Origin: Anaeramoeba flamelloides
Taxonomy: Eukaryota > Metamonada > Anaeramoebidae
DNA length: 64,000 bases
Assembly (NCBI GenBank): GCA_027625915.1
Contig: JANTQA010000023.1
Location: 4,650,001 to 4,714,000 of the forward strand
Direction of reading: 5' to 3'
Shown here: piece after piece, positions 55,997 to 64,000 of the stretch
How the letters are laid out: every line of letters begins with the position of its first letter
How positions within the stretch are numbered: the first letter of the stretch is position 1
Position numbers and translations under genes: made by a program
The notes under the pieces: model-generated
What the model saw: the letters and a program-made list of their open reading frames with translations, nothing else
Databases searched by the model: none
Told to the model about the DNA's origin: nothing

Positions 55997-56202
55997 TTGA
56001 AGGGGTTGGCTCCTAACAAGGAGAAGACTAAAATTAAAGTGTATTTATATCGAAGGTAAATCAGATTAGTACTAGATGGTTCAAATGTCTATAAAAAATT
56101 CGATTAGTAAAGTAGTAATATTTGTGGATCTCATCAATTAAAAATGATTCCTGTATTCTTGAAAAACCCAACAATTTCAGAAAGAAATCTTCATTTCTCC
56201 AG
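55997..56202 (+). CDS. Possible internal exons of an unrecognised gene, including a 22 nt microexon
   Basis: After TTTTTTTTTTCAG the stretch 55997-56055 reads LKGLAPNKEKTKIKVYLYR plus two bases and ends at a good donor (CGAAG|GTAAATC). It is strikingly GC-richer than its flanks. A 125 nt intron ending CAATTTCAG leads to 56181-56202, which completes the codon and reads RKKSSFLQ before GTTTTTTC; phases fit. A further acceptor (AAAATGTAG, about 56286) would give INSSKIQFFQKD… to a stop. The KIKVYLYRRKK pattern is reminiscent of a beta-strand from a C2-like domain, but that is too little for a name. No upstream exon or start was found. Confidence 0.3.
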
Positions 56203-56959
56203 GTTTTTTCAAGGTTGATTTATCAATATTAATTTTCGGGCTTCAAATTTCAAAAAAATCTTAATTAAATTTGTGGAAAAATGTAGATTAATAGCTCAAA
56301 AATTCAATTTTTTCAAAAAGATTCAATTTTTTTAAAAAAATTAAATAATTAACCAATAGTTTTTTTGACAAATTATTTCTGCAAATATTGGAAAGATATT
56401 GATTTTACAATTAGTTTTATCAAAAGGGGGCAAAAATAATTAGTCCTATGGGTTTTATTTTGATGATTATTGAATTTAATCTTTTAAATTAAAAAATATG
56501 TAAAAATATTTACTTTTGGAAGTTCTAAATATGAATTATTAACTAATGTAATACTATTATTTTGAGTTTCCATTTTTTTAGAGATGTGTAAAAGGGATTT
56601 TGAAAAATAAAAAATTTAAATAGTAATCATTAGTAAAAAATCTACGAATTTATTATGTAATAAGATTTATAATAGTTTATTTTGAGCTATTTGGGGCATA
56701 TAAACTAATAAAATTAACACTGAATTACAACACACTTTTATTATAGATAAATTTATGGTGGGGTTAATCCCTTGAAATAATAAAGGTAATTTTTTAAATT
56801 CAAATTATATTTTTTATACAGAGTTATTTTAAAACTCTTGGGCTTTATTTTGAAAGTGTATATTTGTAAAATTCATTGAAAGGATACAAGATTTCGTTCT
56901 TATTTAACTTAAACATTTTTTTATTTGAAATAATTATGGAAAAATGTTGGATTTTGAAC
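56203..56959. other. AT-rich intergenic DNA
   Basis: Nothing beyond the possible third exon (about 56286-56351) mentioned at 55997. Confidence 0.35.
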
Positions 56960-57159
56960 AATAATTAGTTCCGCTTTTAAAATGCAAACTTTCAACGTAA
57001 TTTAGGGAAGAAGAAATATCTCAAATTATGGCCAATTTTTTGGATAATTATAAAATAATTTGTGTAAAGAAAATTTTCAAAAAAATTTACTAACATTTAA
57101 GATTTTTTCTGTGTCTTAAATTTCCTTAAAAGTTTGCGTCTTAAAAGTAGGAATAACTC
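56960..57159. mobile_element. MITE, diverged copy 8 (about 200 bp)
   Basis: TTAGTTCCGCTTTTAAAATG and AAACTTTCAACGTAATTTAG on the left; CGTCTTAAAAGTAGGAATAACTC/TA on the right. More diverged than the 50119 copy. Confidence 0.65.
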
Positions 57160-57638
57160 TAGATATTTTTTTAAGAGTCTATTCATTGTTTGTAGGTTTG
57201 CACAAGACTCAAAGAGCGGCTTGAAACTAAAAAGGGTTTTGAAATTACCCTTCTTATGATTTACAAAATTCAGATGAAAAAAAAGGCTGAGAGGATCTCA
57301 TTGGCTAAAAATTCAATTTTAAAAAAAAATCCAAAGAGCAATCAATTTTCAAAAGTTAAATTAAAAAAAGTAAAAAGAAATATGAATTTCAACAAATCAA
57401 ATAAAAAAAAAGATTAAAAGAATTATCAATTCCTTAAAAATCAAATTTCAAAAAAAAAAAATATTTTTATTTTTAATTTATAAAGTGTTAAATTTCAACA
57501 ATTTAAAACAAATCGTTTTGAAAATTTTAAAATCAATTCGATTCAAAATAATCTAATGTGTGGTTATATTGTAATTCTCTTTATTTGATAAAAAAATGGG
57601 TTTTTTTGCCTTCTTGAGAAAAAAAACTACTTTGAGAA

Positions 57639-58224
57639 TAAGCTATTTCCAATAAAGTGAGACAAATTGATTTTTAAATTTATCTTTTAAACCCAATCTT
57701 CAAAAAAGTATTTAAACATTCAAAATCATTAAACGCCATTTATATATTCTTGATAATAAGTGAATTTGTTTCTTAGTATTGTATTACATAAATAAAAGAT
57801 ATTGAATTTGCTGATCTCGAATTTATCTGATATTTTTTAGTGGTGAAAATTGATGTTAATTATAATCTTTTTGATTGAAAAAAACCATTTTCACAACTTT
57901 TTTAATCTCAACAAATTTTTAAATAGAATTGAAAACATATCAATATATTTTATTGTTTAAAAAATCATTTGTACCCTTTCCATATTGTGAGTTTTTTATT
58001 GAAATTGGACATACATTGTTTTCACCAAAAAAAATATTTTTTTTTTTTTTTATTTTTGGAAATATTCCATCCACATATTTTGAAAGAAATACCTTAGCCA
58101 TTTATTCAATTGGTATTAATAAAAAACTTAATTTAGTATTGTCAATTAATGAATACCTCCACTAACAAAGATGATTTTTTTTGAAATGTAAAAAAAATCG
58201 CCATACTTTTTTGGAAATACCTTA
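57639..58224. mobile_element. Non-autonomous inverted-terminal-repeat element, about 590 bp, copy 2
   Basis: TAAGCTATTTCCAATAAAGT at the left, and the inverse of TAAGGTATTTCCAAAAAAGT at the right. Aligned by eye along its length with 11134-11726. The frame 57929-58165 is inside it and not a gene. Confidence 0.75.
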
Positions 58225-60576
58225 GTTCAAAATGAAAAAAAAAATCTTATAAATCTTAAAAAGTACCAAAGAGCGGCGCTTCAAAACGAACACTGTTGTT
58301 TTCAAAATTAGAATTCACAACCATTTCAATTTGAAATAGTGTTTTGTTCTTTGGTATTTTATCTAAAAATTTACTCTTTATTATTATTATTATGATTGAT
58401 TAGGGTGGGGTACTTGAATCCTCTTGTTTACCTTTATTTTTTTGAGAATTCAAAAAAAAAATTAGAAAAATTAAAGATATCACTCAATTCAATTTAAATT
58501 CTGAAAAACCTAAGAACTTGATTGCACTTTAAAGCACTTCCCAAATTCTAAAATTTTAATTTAGAAATATTGTTAAAGACACAAAAATAATTTTATTATT
58601 CAACGGGGAAAATAAATATAATGATTCCCTTTTTCGAATAATATCAAAAATAATAATCATAATATTATTATATAATATATTAGAAATGTTAATTTTTTTA
58701 AAATACAGATATACAGATTTTACGATTATTTTCGTAGGTTGGGCAGTTCAATAGAAAATGATCCAAATCTTCAACAATATCTATTTTTTAAAACTTTTTG
58801 CTAAATTTAAAGTATTTTGGTTTACCCTTGTTCATTATATAAAAATATCTGAAAAGGTAATTATAAAATTTCTGAGTTTTTATAATTGAAGTCAAAAGTC
58901 TCCATTTTAAATATCTTTTTTCCTTGTGTTTTACACGATTTAAACTAATGGGGAAAAATAAATGATTTTTCTCTATTCTTTTAAATTCTGGAGAACCATC
59001 GTTAGTACTTTTTTAATTTGAGAAAAAAAAAAAAATCAAAAATGTTCTATTAATTTCTTAAATTAAAAAAAGGCACCGTTATATTTTCTTGAGTTTTCTG
59101 TTTATTTGGAAAATTAATAGATTTTCCTGATGTGACAAAAATTCTCAAGAAAATCTAGGTACTTGACGATACGATTGTTTATTAATATTATTTTGAATAG
59201 AGATTATTTTTAAATATATTTATGTAAAGGTGTTGTAGAGTGCCTAGCTTTTTTTCAATTTAAGAAATAAACCGAAAATTTCTTAAATTTTCTTTTGATT
59301 ACTTAAATTAAAAAAACCTAACGACATTTCCAACTGGGGATGTTTTCTTGTTGTTTGATTCAGTATTTACCATGTCCAATTTCTAAATCTTTTAAGTTGT
59401 TTGATTACCAGTTAATACTTTCTAATTTCTGTTCCCCAAATTTAAGATTTTTGACTATTTCATGAAAATCGAAACATTATAATTTTTGAATAGTTTAAAT
59501 CTTCTTTTAGATATGGCTATTCTTGCTGAGTCTGTTTTTGTTTCAGTTTTATATATAAGTCTAGGGGAGTGTTGTTTGATTAATAAAAAATTTGTTATTT
59601 TTTTTTTTGATCCTCACATTTATTGTATTGAAATCTTTTTTTGTTAGATCAAATATTTCTAATCCAGATAGCAATTGACCACAAAAATGGACTCTTTTTT
59701 GATTATTGATATAAGGAGATTGATCTTGCTTCATATGTTTGATATTTTTTCATTAGTATTAGACACTCAACAAAATTACAAAATTTTTTTCATCAATTTC
59801 CTAAAATTATTTTGAACCAAAATGCCTCGACCCTTAATCACTAATTTTTTTGAAACTTAACTTTAGTTGAAAGTTAGTGTCTTAATGGTTATATCGACTG
59901 TATTCAGAAATAGGTTGAATGTTTGAAATTTTAAAAAAATGAGAAAAATTGATCAAACTTTTCAAAACAAAAATTCATTTCTGAAAATTGTATTAAAAGT
60001 AAGTTTAATACTCTGGCCATAATATGTTAACTTTCTTTTTAAATTTCAATAAGCGGTACAATTTTTAGAATTTGCAATTGATTTTACTTGAGATTATTAA
60101 TGTTTACTGGTCACTTCATAACAAAATATTTCTTTTCAAAGTATAACAAACATTTATGAAAGTGAAATCTGAAATTTATATGTCTCCCTAATTTGTTACA
60201 AAGATAGTTTTTAAAAAAACAATTTCGAAAAAGTATTGTTTTGTTAAAGTTTTTTACTTCTTTTTTTTGCTTGTAGTGAAACAATTTGTCAAAAATAGAT
60301 TTGCAAAATATTGATAAAGTTCAAATAAATGTTGAAAAATAATGCTTTTTTTAATTCAGTTTTGATTAGAACATTTTATAAGGTTTTAATGCTAACAAAC
60401 TTCCAAACTATAAATTGTCTTTGAAAATAATATTTAAAAGAACCAGGTATTGGTTGAATTAAAAAAACAAAAATCAAGAAACATCTTCAAAATTTTTCTT
60501 TACGATCTAATAGAATGATCAAGACACAAAAAAGATTTCGAAAAGAGAGAAAAAAACAAGATTTAGTGAATATAAA
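58225..60576. repeat. Repeat-rich region upstream of the RhoGEF gene
   Basis: Contains the 47600-type repeat (58250-58400), dispersed fold-back modules (58420-58550, 58970-59180 and 59230-59335, with AGGTACTTGACGATACG and GTTGTAGAGTGCCTAGC), the 47750-type repeat (59690-59835) and a MITE right-end fragment (59853-59900, ending TATCGACTG/TA). 59903-60576 shows no repeat partner and should include the RhoGEF promoter; no motif was recognised. Confidence 0.55.
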
Positions 60577-60762
60577 ATGAACAACAAACCATTTAATAGT
60601 TCGTGTTTAATATCAGAAACTCAAAAAATCAACATTGATAAAATAAAAGAAGAAAAAAAATTTAAAAAAAAAAAAGGGTTTTTAAAATCATTTTTTACAT
60701 TCTCTAATTTTGTCTTTTTTGAGAAATATCATAAATTTACAACATACAAAAGAAACTTATGA
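60577..60762 (+). other. Upstream ORF overlapping the RhoGEF start (ATGA junction)
   Basis: A 61-codon frame (MNNKPFNSSCLISETQKIN…) ends with TGA at 60760-60762, overlapping the RhoGEF ATG (60759-60761) by two bases. It could be a translated upstream ORF that dampens or couples RhoGEF translation, a 5' exon, or chance. The composition of its second half (FLKSFFTFSNFVFFEK) is not clearly coding. Confidence 0.35.
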
Positions 60763-63700
60763 ACACAAGTCAAAAGGATCAGAAACAAAATGAAGAACCT
60801 GTTACTTTAAGAAAAAATCAAGAATCACAAAATATAAACAATACATCGATACCCAGAAAATCTACCCAATTTCGAAAAAACAAGAAAAATCTTTACGACA
60901 AAAAACATCGGCATTTTTCGCAGCTTTTGAAGAATTTTAGTATTGGTGTAGAGAGTAATGACCTTCGTAAAAATGGATTGGAAAAAATTTGGAAAGAATT
61001 AGGTTGGTTGGAATTCAATGAAGCTGAAAATGAAAATGACAATGAAAACCAAAACGAAAATGTTAATGAAAGCAAAAAACGACAAAAAGAAAATGAGCTC
61101 AATTCACTAACCAAAAGTAGAGATGAACCCAAAAACAAAGAAGGTTCTAAATTCGAAAATAACAAGCACCTCCTTGTTGAAAATAAAAAAACCAAATTAG
61201 AAAAAAACAATTTGGGTGATCAAAGCAATTTACAAGAACAAAAAAACTCAAAAGTAATCGAAAAAGAAAATCAAGAGAAAGAGAAAGACCAAAAGAAAGA
61301 GGAAGACCAAAAGAAAGAAACAGATTTACAAATAAGGCCAATCAACAAAGCAACCAAGTCAAACGATTTCAAAACAAAAAGAATGAACAGCCCTACAATG
61401 AGTGTGTCGATCAAAGACAAATTCCGATCTGCAAAATCGTTTAAAAACGAAAAATATTTACCGATCTTAATTGAAAACAAAACAAAGAAACACAAGCAGA
61501 ACAAAAAGGAAACTGTTTTGCTGTTAGACGATGATTTAAAAAATTATTTGGAATTTTTAATTGACTATTTAAAGGACCAATATTTTGTTCTGCATCATTT
61601 AGTTTTCAAATTAAAAAAAACAAATGAAATAACTGAAGAATTATTTTCAAGATTATTTGGAAGCTTACAAATCATTGTAAACCAACAAACAGAAGTTTAC
61701 AAAAAGTTTATTTCAATAACAAGTGAAAACAATTCAATTGAAGGCATTTATTTCAAATTAATGGAGTTCTTTTCGGAGATTGATTATAATATTTATGATC
61801 AATGGGCACAAAATTATTCTGATAATTTGAATCTCATAATCTCATTTTTGAAAAAGAAAAATGAAAATACTGTTGAGAATGAAAATGACAATATCAACAG
61901 CAATGATAATAGCGATGGTGAGACAACGGGGAAGAAAAAGAACAACAACAAGAAGAAGAAGAAGAAGAAGAAGAAGAAGAAGAAGAGTCAAAAATCTAAA
62001 AAGACGAAAAATCAAATTCGGAATATATTTATCGAATTTTCAAAAAGGAGTCCTCGGCAATATTACGAATATTATTTCCAGCCATTGGAACTAATTTATC
62101 ACTTTAAAATGTATTTAAAATTATTTCAGCAACAAATGGAAGCCTTTCAAACTGAAAATGAAACAATACAGGGTTTGGGTGGGAATTTCCAATTTGTGAG
62201 CAGAGTGGAAAATGTTTATCAAAAAGTATACCCACTAATCCTAAATAAGCCAAATACAAAAATTTTTGAAAATTTAATTCAAAAAATTGGCAAACTCTCA
62301 ATCATTGATTTATATTCGCCAAATCGAAAACTTCTAAATTCAGGGACACTGATCAAAATTCTTCGTGAAAAGAAATCCTTATTAAAATATTTTCTTTTTA
62401 ATGATTTATTAATTTTGGCCAAGCCAATAAAAAAAATAAAAAATCAAGAAAATGTGGAACAGAAAACCAACAATAAAAAAAATATACCTAATAATAAGAT
62501 AAATATTAAGGACTTTCAAACAAAAAAGAAAAAAAAGAAAAAAAAAAAATTAATTTTAACAGAAATTTTGGAAATCCAAAATTCGGTTGTTCACGATCTT
62601 CGGGATCATAATAACTTAGAAATGAAAATTGGTGTTGAAATTGTATTGCCAAATGATATTCAAAGAAATATTTATGTTTTCTTGAATGAAGATAATAAAT
62701 TGGAATTTTTATCACATATTACCAAGGTTAATAATTTGAAGCTCATAGTCGCTGCAATAGGTGACAATCTAAAGAAAAACAAAATACCGATTTTTTATAG
62801 AGAGTCTTCAAATAATCTAAATAAATTAAAAAATAATCAAAGTACAACAGGTACCAATAGTAATACACAGAGCAGAACAGCCAGTAACGGAATCAAGATG
62901 GAAAAAGAAAACAACAATGATAATACGGATAAATTGGGGGCGAATACTAATAATTCCAACAACGATATAAATGAGAATATCAATAATAATGATGATGATG
63001 ATGATGATGAGATCAATGATGAAGACGGCGATGATGAGATCAATGATGAAGACCGCGATAGCAATTGCAATGGTGGTGATGGTGATGGTGATGGTGACGA
63101 TCAAGAAAATGAAATATTGTTTGGGAAAATTACAAAAATAGAAAAAAGGTCACACGTGATCATGGAATTAATTAAAACAGAAAAAGAATATTTAAATGAT
63201 TTAAAAATTATTTTAAATCTTTATTTAAACCCAATAAAAGAGCAGAAAATAGTTAAATTGAAAGACATTTCAGCAATTTTTTCTTCGATTGAAACAATTG
63301 CAGGTGCTAACGAAATCTTATATCAGCGGTTAATGGAGAATTATCCCAAAGAAGATTTGATTTCAAATGTTGGGAAATTGAACGTCGGGAAAATCATTTT
63401 AGAATTGGGCGATTATTTAAAATCATACACCCTATATTGTTCCAATCATGAATTGGCATTAAAAACCATTGCGCATTATCGAAAGAAATCAAATTATCAA
63501 AAATTTATTCAAGATCGAATCCTGAATTATCCTCAAGTTCGAAAATTAAAATTATCGGATTTTTTAATCAAGCCCATCCAAAGAATTTGTAGATACCCAC
63601 TCTTTTTTAGCCAATTGCTAAAGGCGACATCAATTGATTATGACGATTATGACGATTTGAAAAATGCATTTTTGAAACTATCGGGAGTAACAGATTATGT

Positions 63701-64000
63701 TAACGAAAAAAAGAGAAGCATCGAAGCCTCCATGAGAATTCTGAGTATCGTTGAACGGATTTCGGGCATATCAAATCATTTGCAACTAATAGACCCCGCT
63801 CGGAAATTTATTATGGAAGGAACATTGAAAAAAAAATCCGTAAAAAGAACCCAAGAAAGATATTTCTGGCTATTTACAGATCTGTTATTATATGCAAAGC
63901 CTTCCTTTGGAAAGGGCAAATTCCAATATAAGGGGCATTTCTTTCTTAACGATATCGCTTTAAGAGACATCATTTATAAAAAGGAAAATAAATTTTTGTT
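60759..64000 (+). CDS. RhoGEF with two DH-PH units (first degenerate), incomplete at window end
   Basis: One uninterrupted frame of at least 1080 codons from ATG 60759, open at 64000; an in-frame stop lies at 60732. A charged low-complexity N-terminus comes first. Residues about 250-460 look like a divergent DH domain (LFSRLFGSLQIIVNQQTEVY, FQPLELIYHFKMYLKLF at the conserved CR3 helix, where the usual KPxQR is not kept), interrupted by a Lys tract (61954-61985). A PH-like domain follows (about 525-660, SGTLIKIL…KYFLFNDLLILAKP, split by another Lys tract). After an Asn/Asp/Gly linker (62890-63110) comes a canonical DH (about 799-990: IMELIKTEKEYLNDLK, SDFLIKPIQRICRYPLFFSQ) and a second PH start (EGTLKKKSVKRTQERYFWLF). 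DH domains load GTP on Rho/Rac GTPases; PH domains bind membranes. Only the second DH keeps the catalytic signature, so the first may be regulatory. Confidence 0.88.
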   Translation, partial: MNTSQKDQKQNEEPVTLRKNQESQNINNTSIPRKSTQFRKNKKNLYDKKHRHFSQLLKNFSIGVESNDLRKNGLEKIWKELGWLEFNEAENENDNENQNENVNESKKRQKENELNSLTKSRDEPKNKEGSKFENNKHLLVENKKTKLEKNNLGDQSNLQEQKNSKVIEKENQEKEKDQKKEEDQKKETDLQIRPINKATKSNDFKTKRMNSPTMSVSIKDKFRSAKSFKNEKYLPILIENKTKKHKQNKKETVLLLDDDLKNYLEFLIDYLKDQYFVLHHLVFKLKKTNEITEELFSRLFGSLQIIVNQQTEVYKKFISITSENNSIEGIYFKLMEFFSEIDYNIYDQWAQNYSDNLNLIISFLKKKNENTVENENDNINSNDNSDGETTGKKKNNNKKKKKKKKKKKKSQKSKKTKNQIRNIFIEFSKRSPRQYYEYYFQPLELIYHFKMYLKLFQQQMEAFQTENETIQGLGGNFQFVSRVENVYQKVYPLILNKPNTKIFENLIQKIGKLSIIDLYSPNRKLLNSGTLIKILREKKSLLKYFLFNDLLILAKPIKKIKNQENVEQKTNNKKNIPNNKINIKDFQTKKKKKKKKKLILTEILEIQNSVVHDLRDHNNLEMKIGVEIVLPNDIQRNIYVFLNEDNKLEFLSHITKVNNLKLIVAAIGDNLKKNKIPIFYRESSNNLNKLKNNQSTTGTNSNTQSRTASNGIKMEKENNNDNTDKLGANTNNSNNDINENINNNDDDDDDEINDEDGDDEINDEDRDSNCNGGDGDGDGDDQENEILFGKITKIEKRSHVIMELIKTEKEYLNDLKIILNLYLNPIKEQKIVKLKDISAIFSSIETIAGANEILYQRLMENYPKEDLISNVGKLNVGKIILELGDYLKSYTLYCSNHELALKTIAHYRKKSNYQKFIQDRILNYPQVRKLKLSDFLIKPIQRICRYPLFFSQLLKATSIDYDDYDDLKNAFLKLSGVTDYVNEKKRSIEASMRILSIVERISGISNHLQLIDPARKFIMEGTLKKKSVKRTQERYFWLFTDLLLYAKPSFGKGKFQYKGHFFLNDIALRDIIYKKENKFL
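62985..63100 (+). repeat. GAT/GGT triplet microsatellite inside the RhoGEF frame
   Basis: Runs of GATGATGATGATGAT and GGTGATGGTGATGGTGAT encode Asp and Gly-Asp tracts linking PH1 to DH2. Similar in-frame triplet tracts (AAG)n at 61949-61987 encode Lys. Length variation between strains is likely. Confidence 0.8.

Noticed and set aside
61271-61504. Minus-strand Phe/Ser/Leu-rich frames over 60893-61504 and 62826-63104
   Set aside because: Antisense to the low-complexity parts of the RhoGEF frame.
1-64000. tRNA, rRNA, CRISPR arrays, bacterial operons
   Set aside because: No cloverleaf with conserved arms, rRNA-like block, or regularly spaced repeat array could be seen by eye; gene structure is eukaryotic. 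A covariance-model scan was not possible.

Overview
This window looks like nuclear DNA of a unicellular eukaryote, probably an amoeboid protist. It is extremely AT-rich with long A and T runs. Genes are split by GT-AG introns of about 90-200 nt plus a few of 2-4 kb. Predicted proteins carry long Lys/Glu, Asp/Asn and Ser/Gly low-complexity tracts. The gene set (GCK-III kinase, Qa-SNARE, VPS9, Rap-GAP and DH-PH proteins) is eukaryotic. The lineage cannot be fixed from the sequence. Amoebozoa or metamonad amoebae such as Anaeramoeba would fit, but that is inference.

Layout. 1-3.5 kb: a hypothetical Lys/Glu-rich gene (minus strand, 2380 to 1640) and a possible two-exon 40-residue gene (3208-3427). 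5.6-14.2 kb, minus strand: one VPS9-domain gene (Rab5-type exchange factor), joined here from three exons across introns of 3.9 and 2.1 kb that are full of transposon copies. Its C-terminus looks like peptidoglycan-binding-type repeats. 16.07-19.9 kb, plus strand: a six-exon GCK-III/MST-type kinase whose 2.1 kb fifth intron holds an unrecognised 89-residue two-exon gene on the opposite strand. 25.7-26.9 kb: a low-complexity hypothetical gene. 28.8-37.7 kb: a cluster of fold-back elements plus a clean 5'-truncated LINE. 40.1-42.05 kb, plus strand: a Rap-GAP gene. 44.5-46.99 kb: possible small exons around a second, decayed LINE. 53.1-54.1 kb, minus strand: a syntaxin, conspicuously GC-richer than its surroundings. 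60.76 kb to the window end, plus strand: a long RhoGEF with a degenerate DH-PH followed by a canonical DH-PH, running off the edge.

Functionally the recognisable genes share a theme: membrane traffic and small-GTPase control (Rab5 GEF, Rap GAP, Rho GEF, t-SNARE) with a Ste20-family kinase. Nothing shows co-regulation; each gene has its own long flank.

Much of the rest is transposon-derived: a roughly 195 bp TA-flanked MITE family (about nine full or partial copies), a 706 bp inverted-terminal-repeat element (two copies), a 590 bp one (two copies), a dispersed fold-back family, long-arm fold-back elements and LINE remnants. Two host genes need a one-base shift inside long A runs to stay in frame, in the same direction, which points to homopolymer undercounting or slippage.
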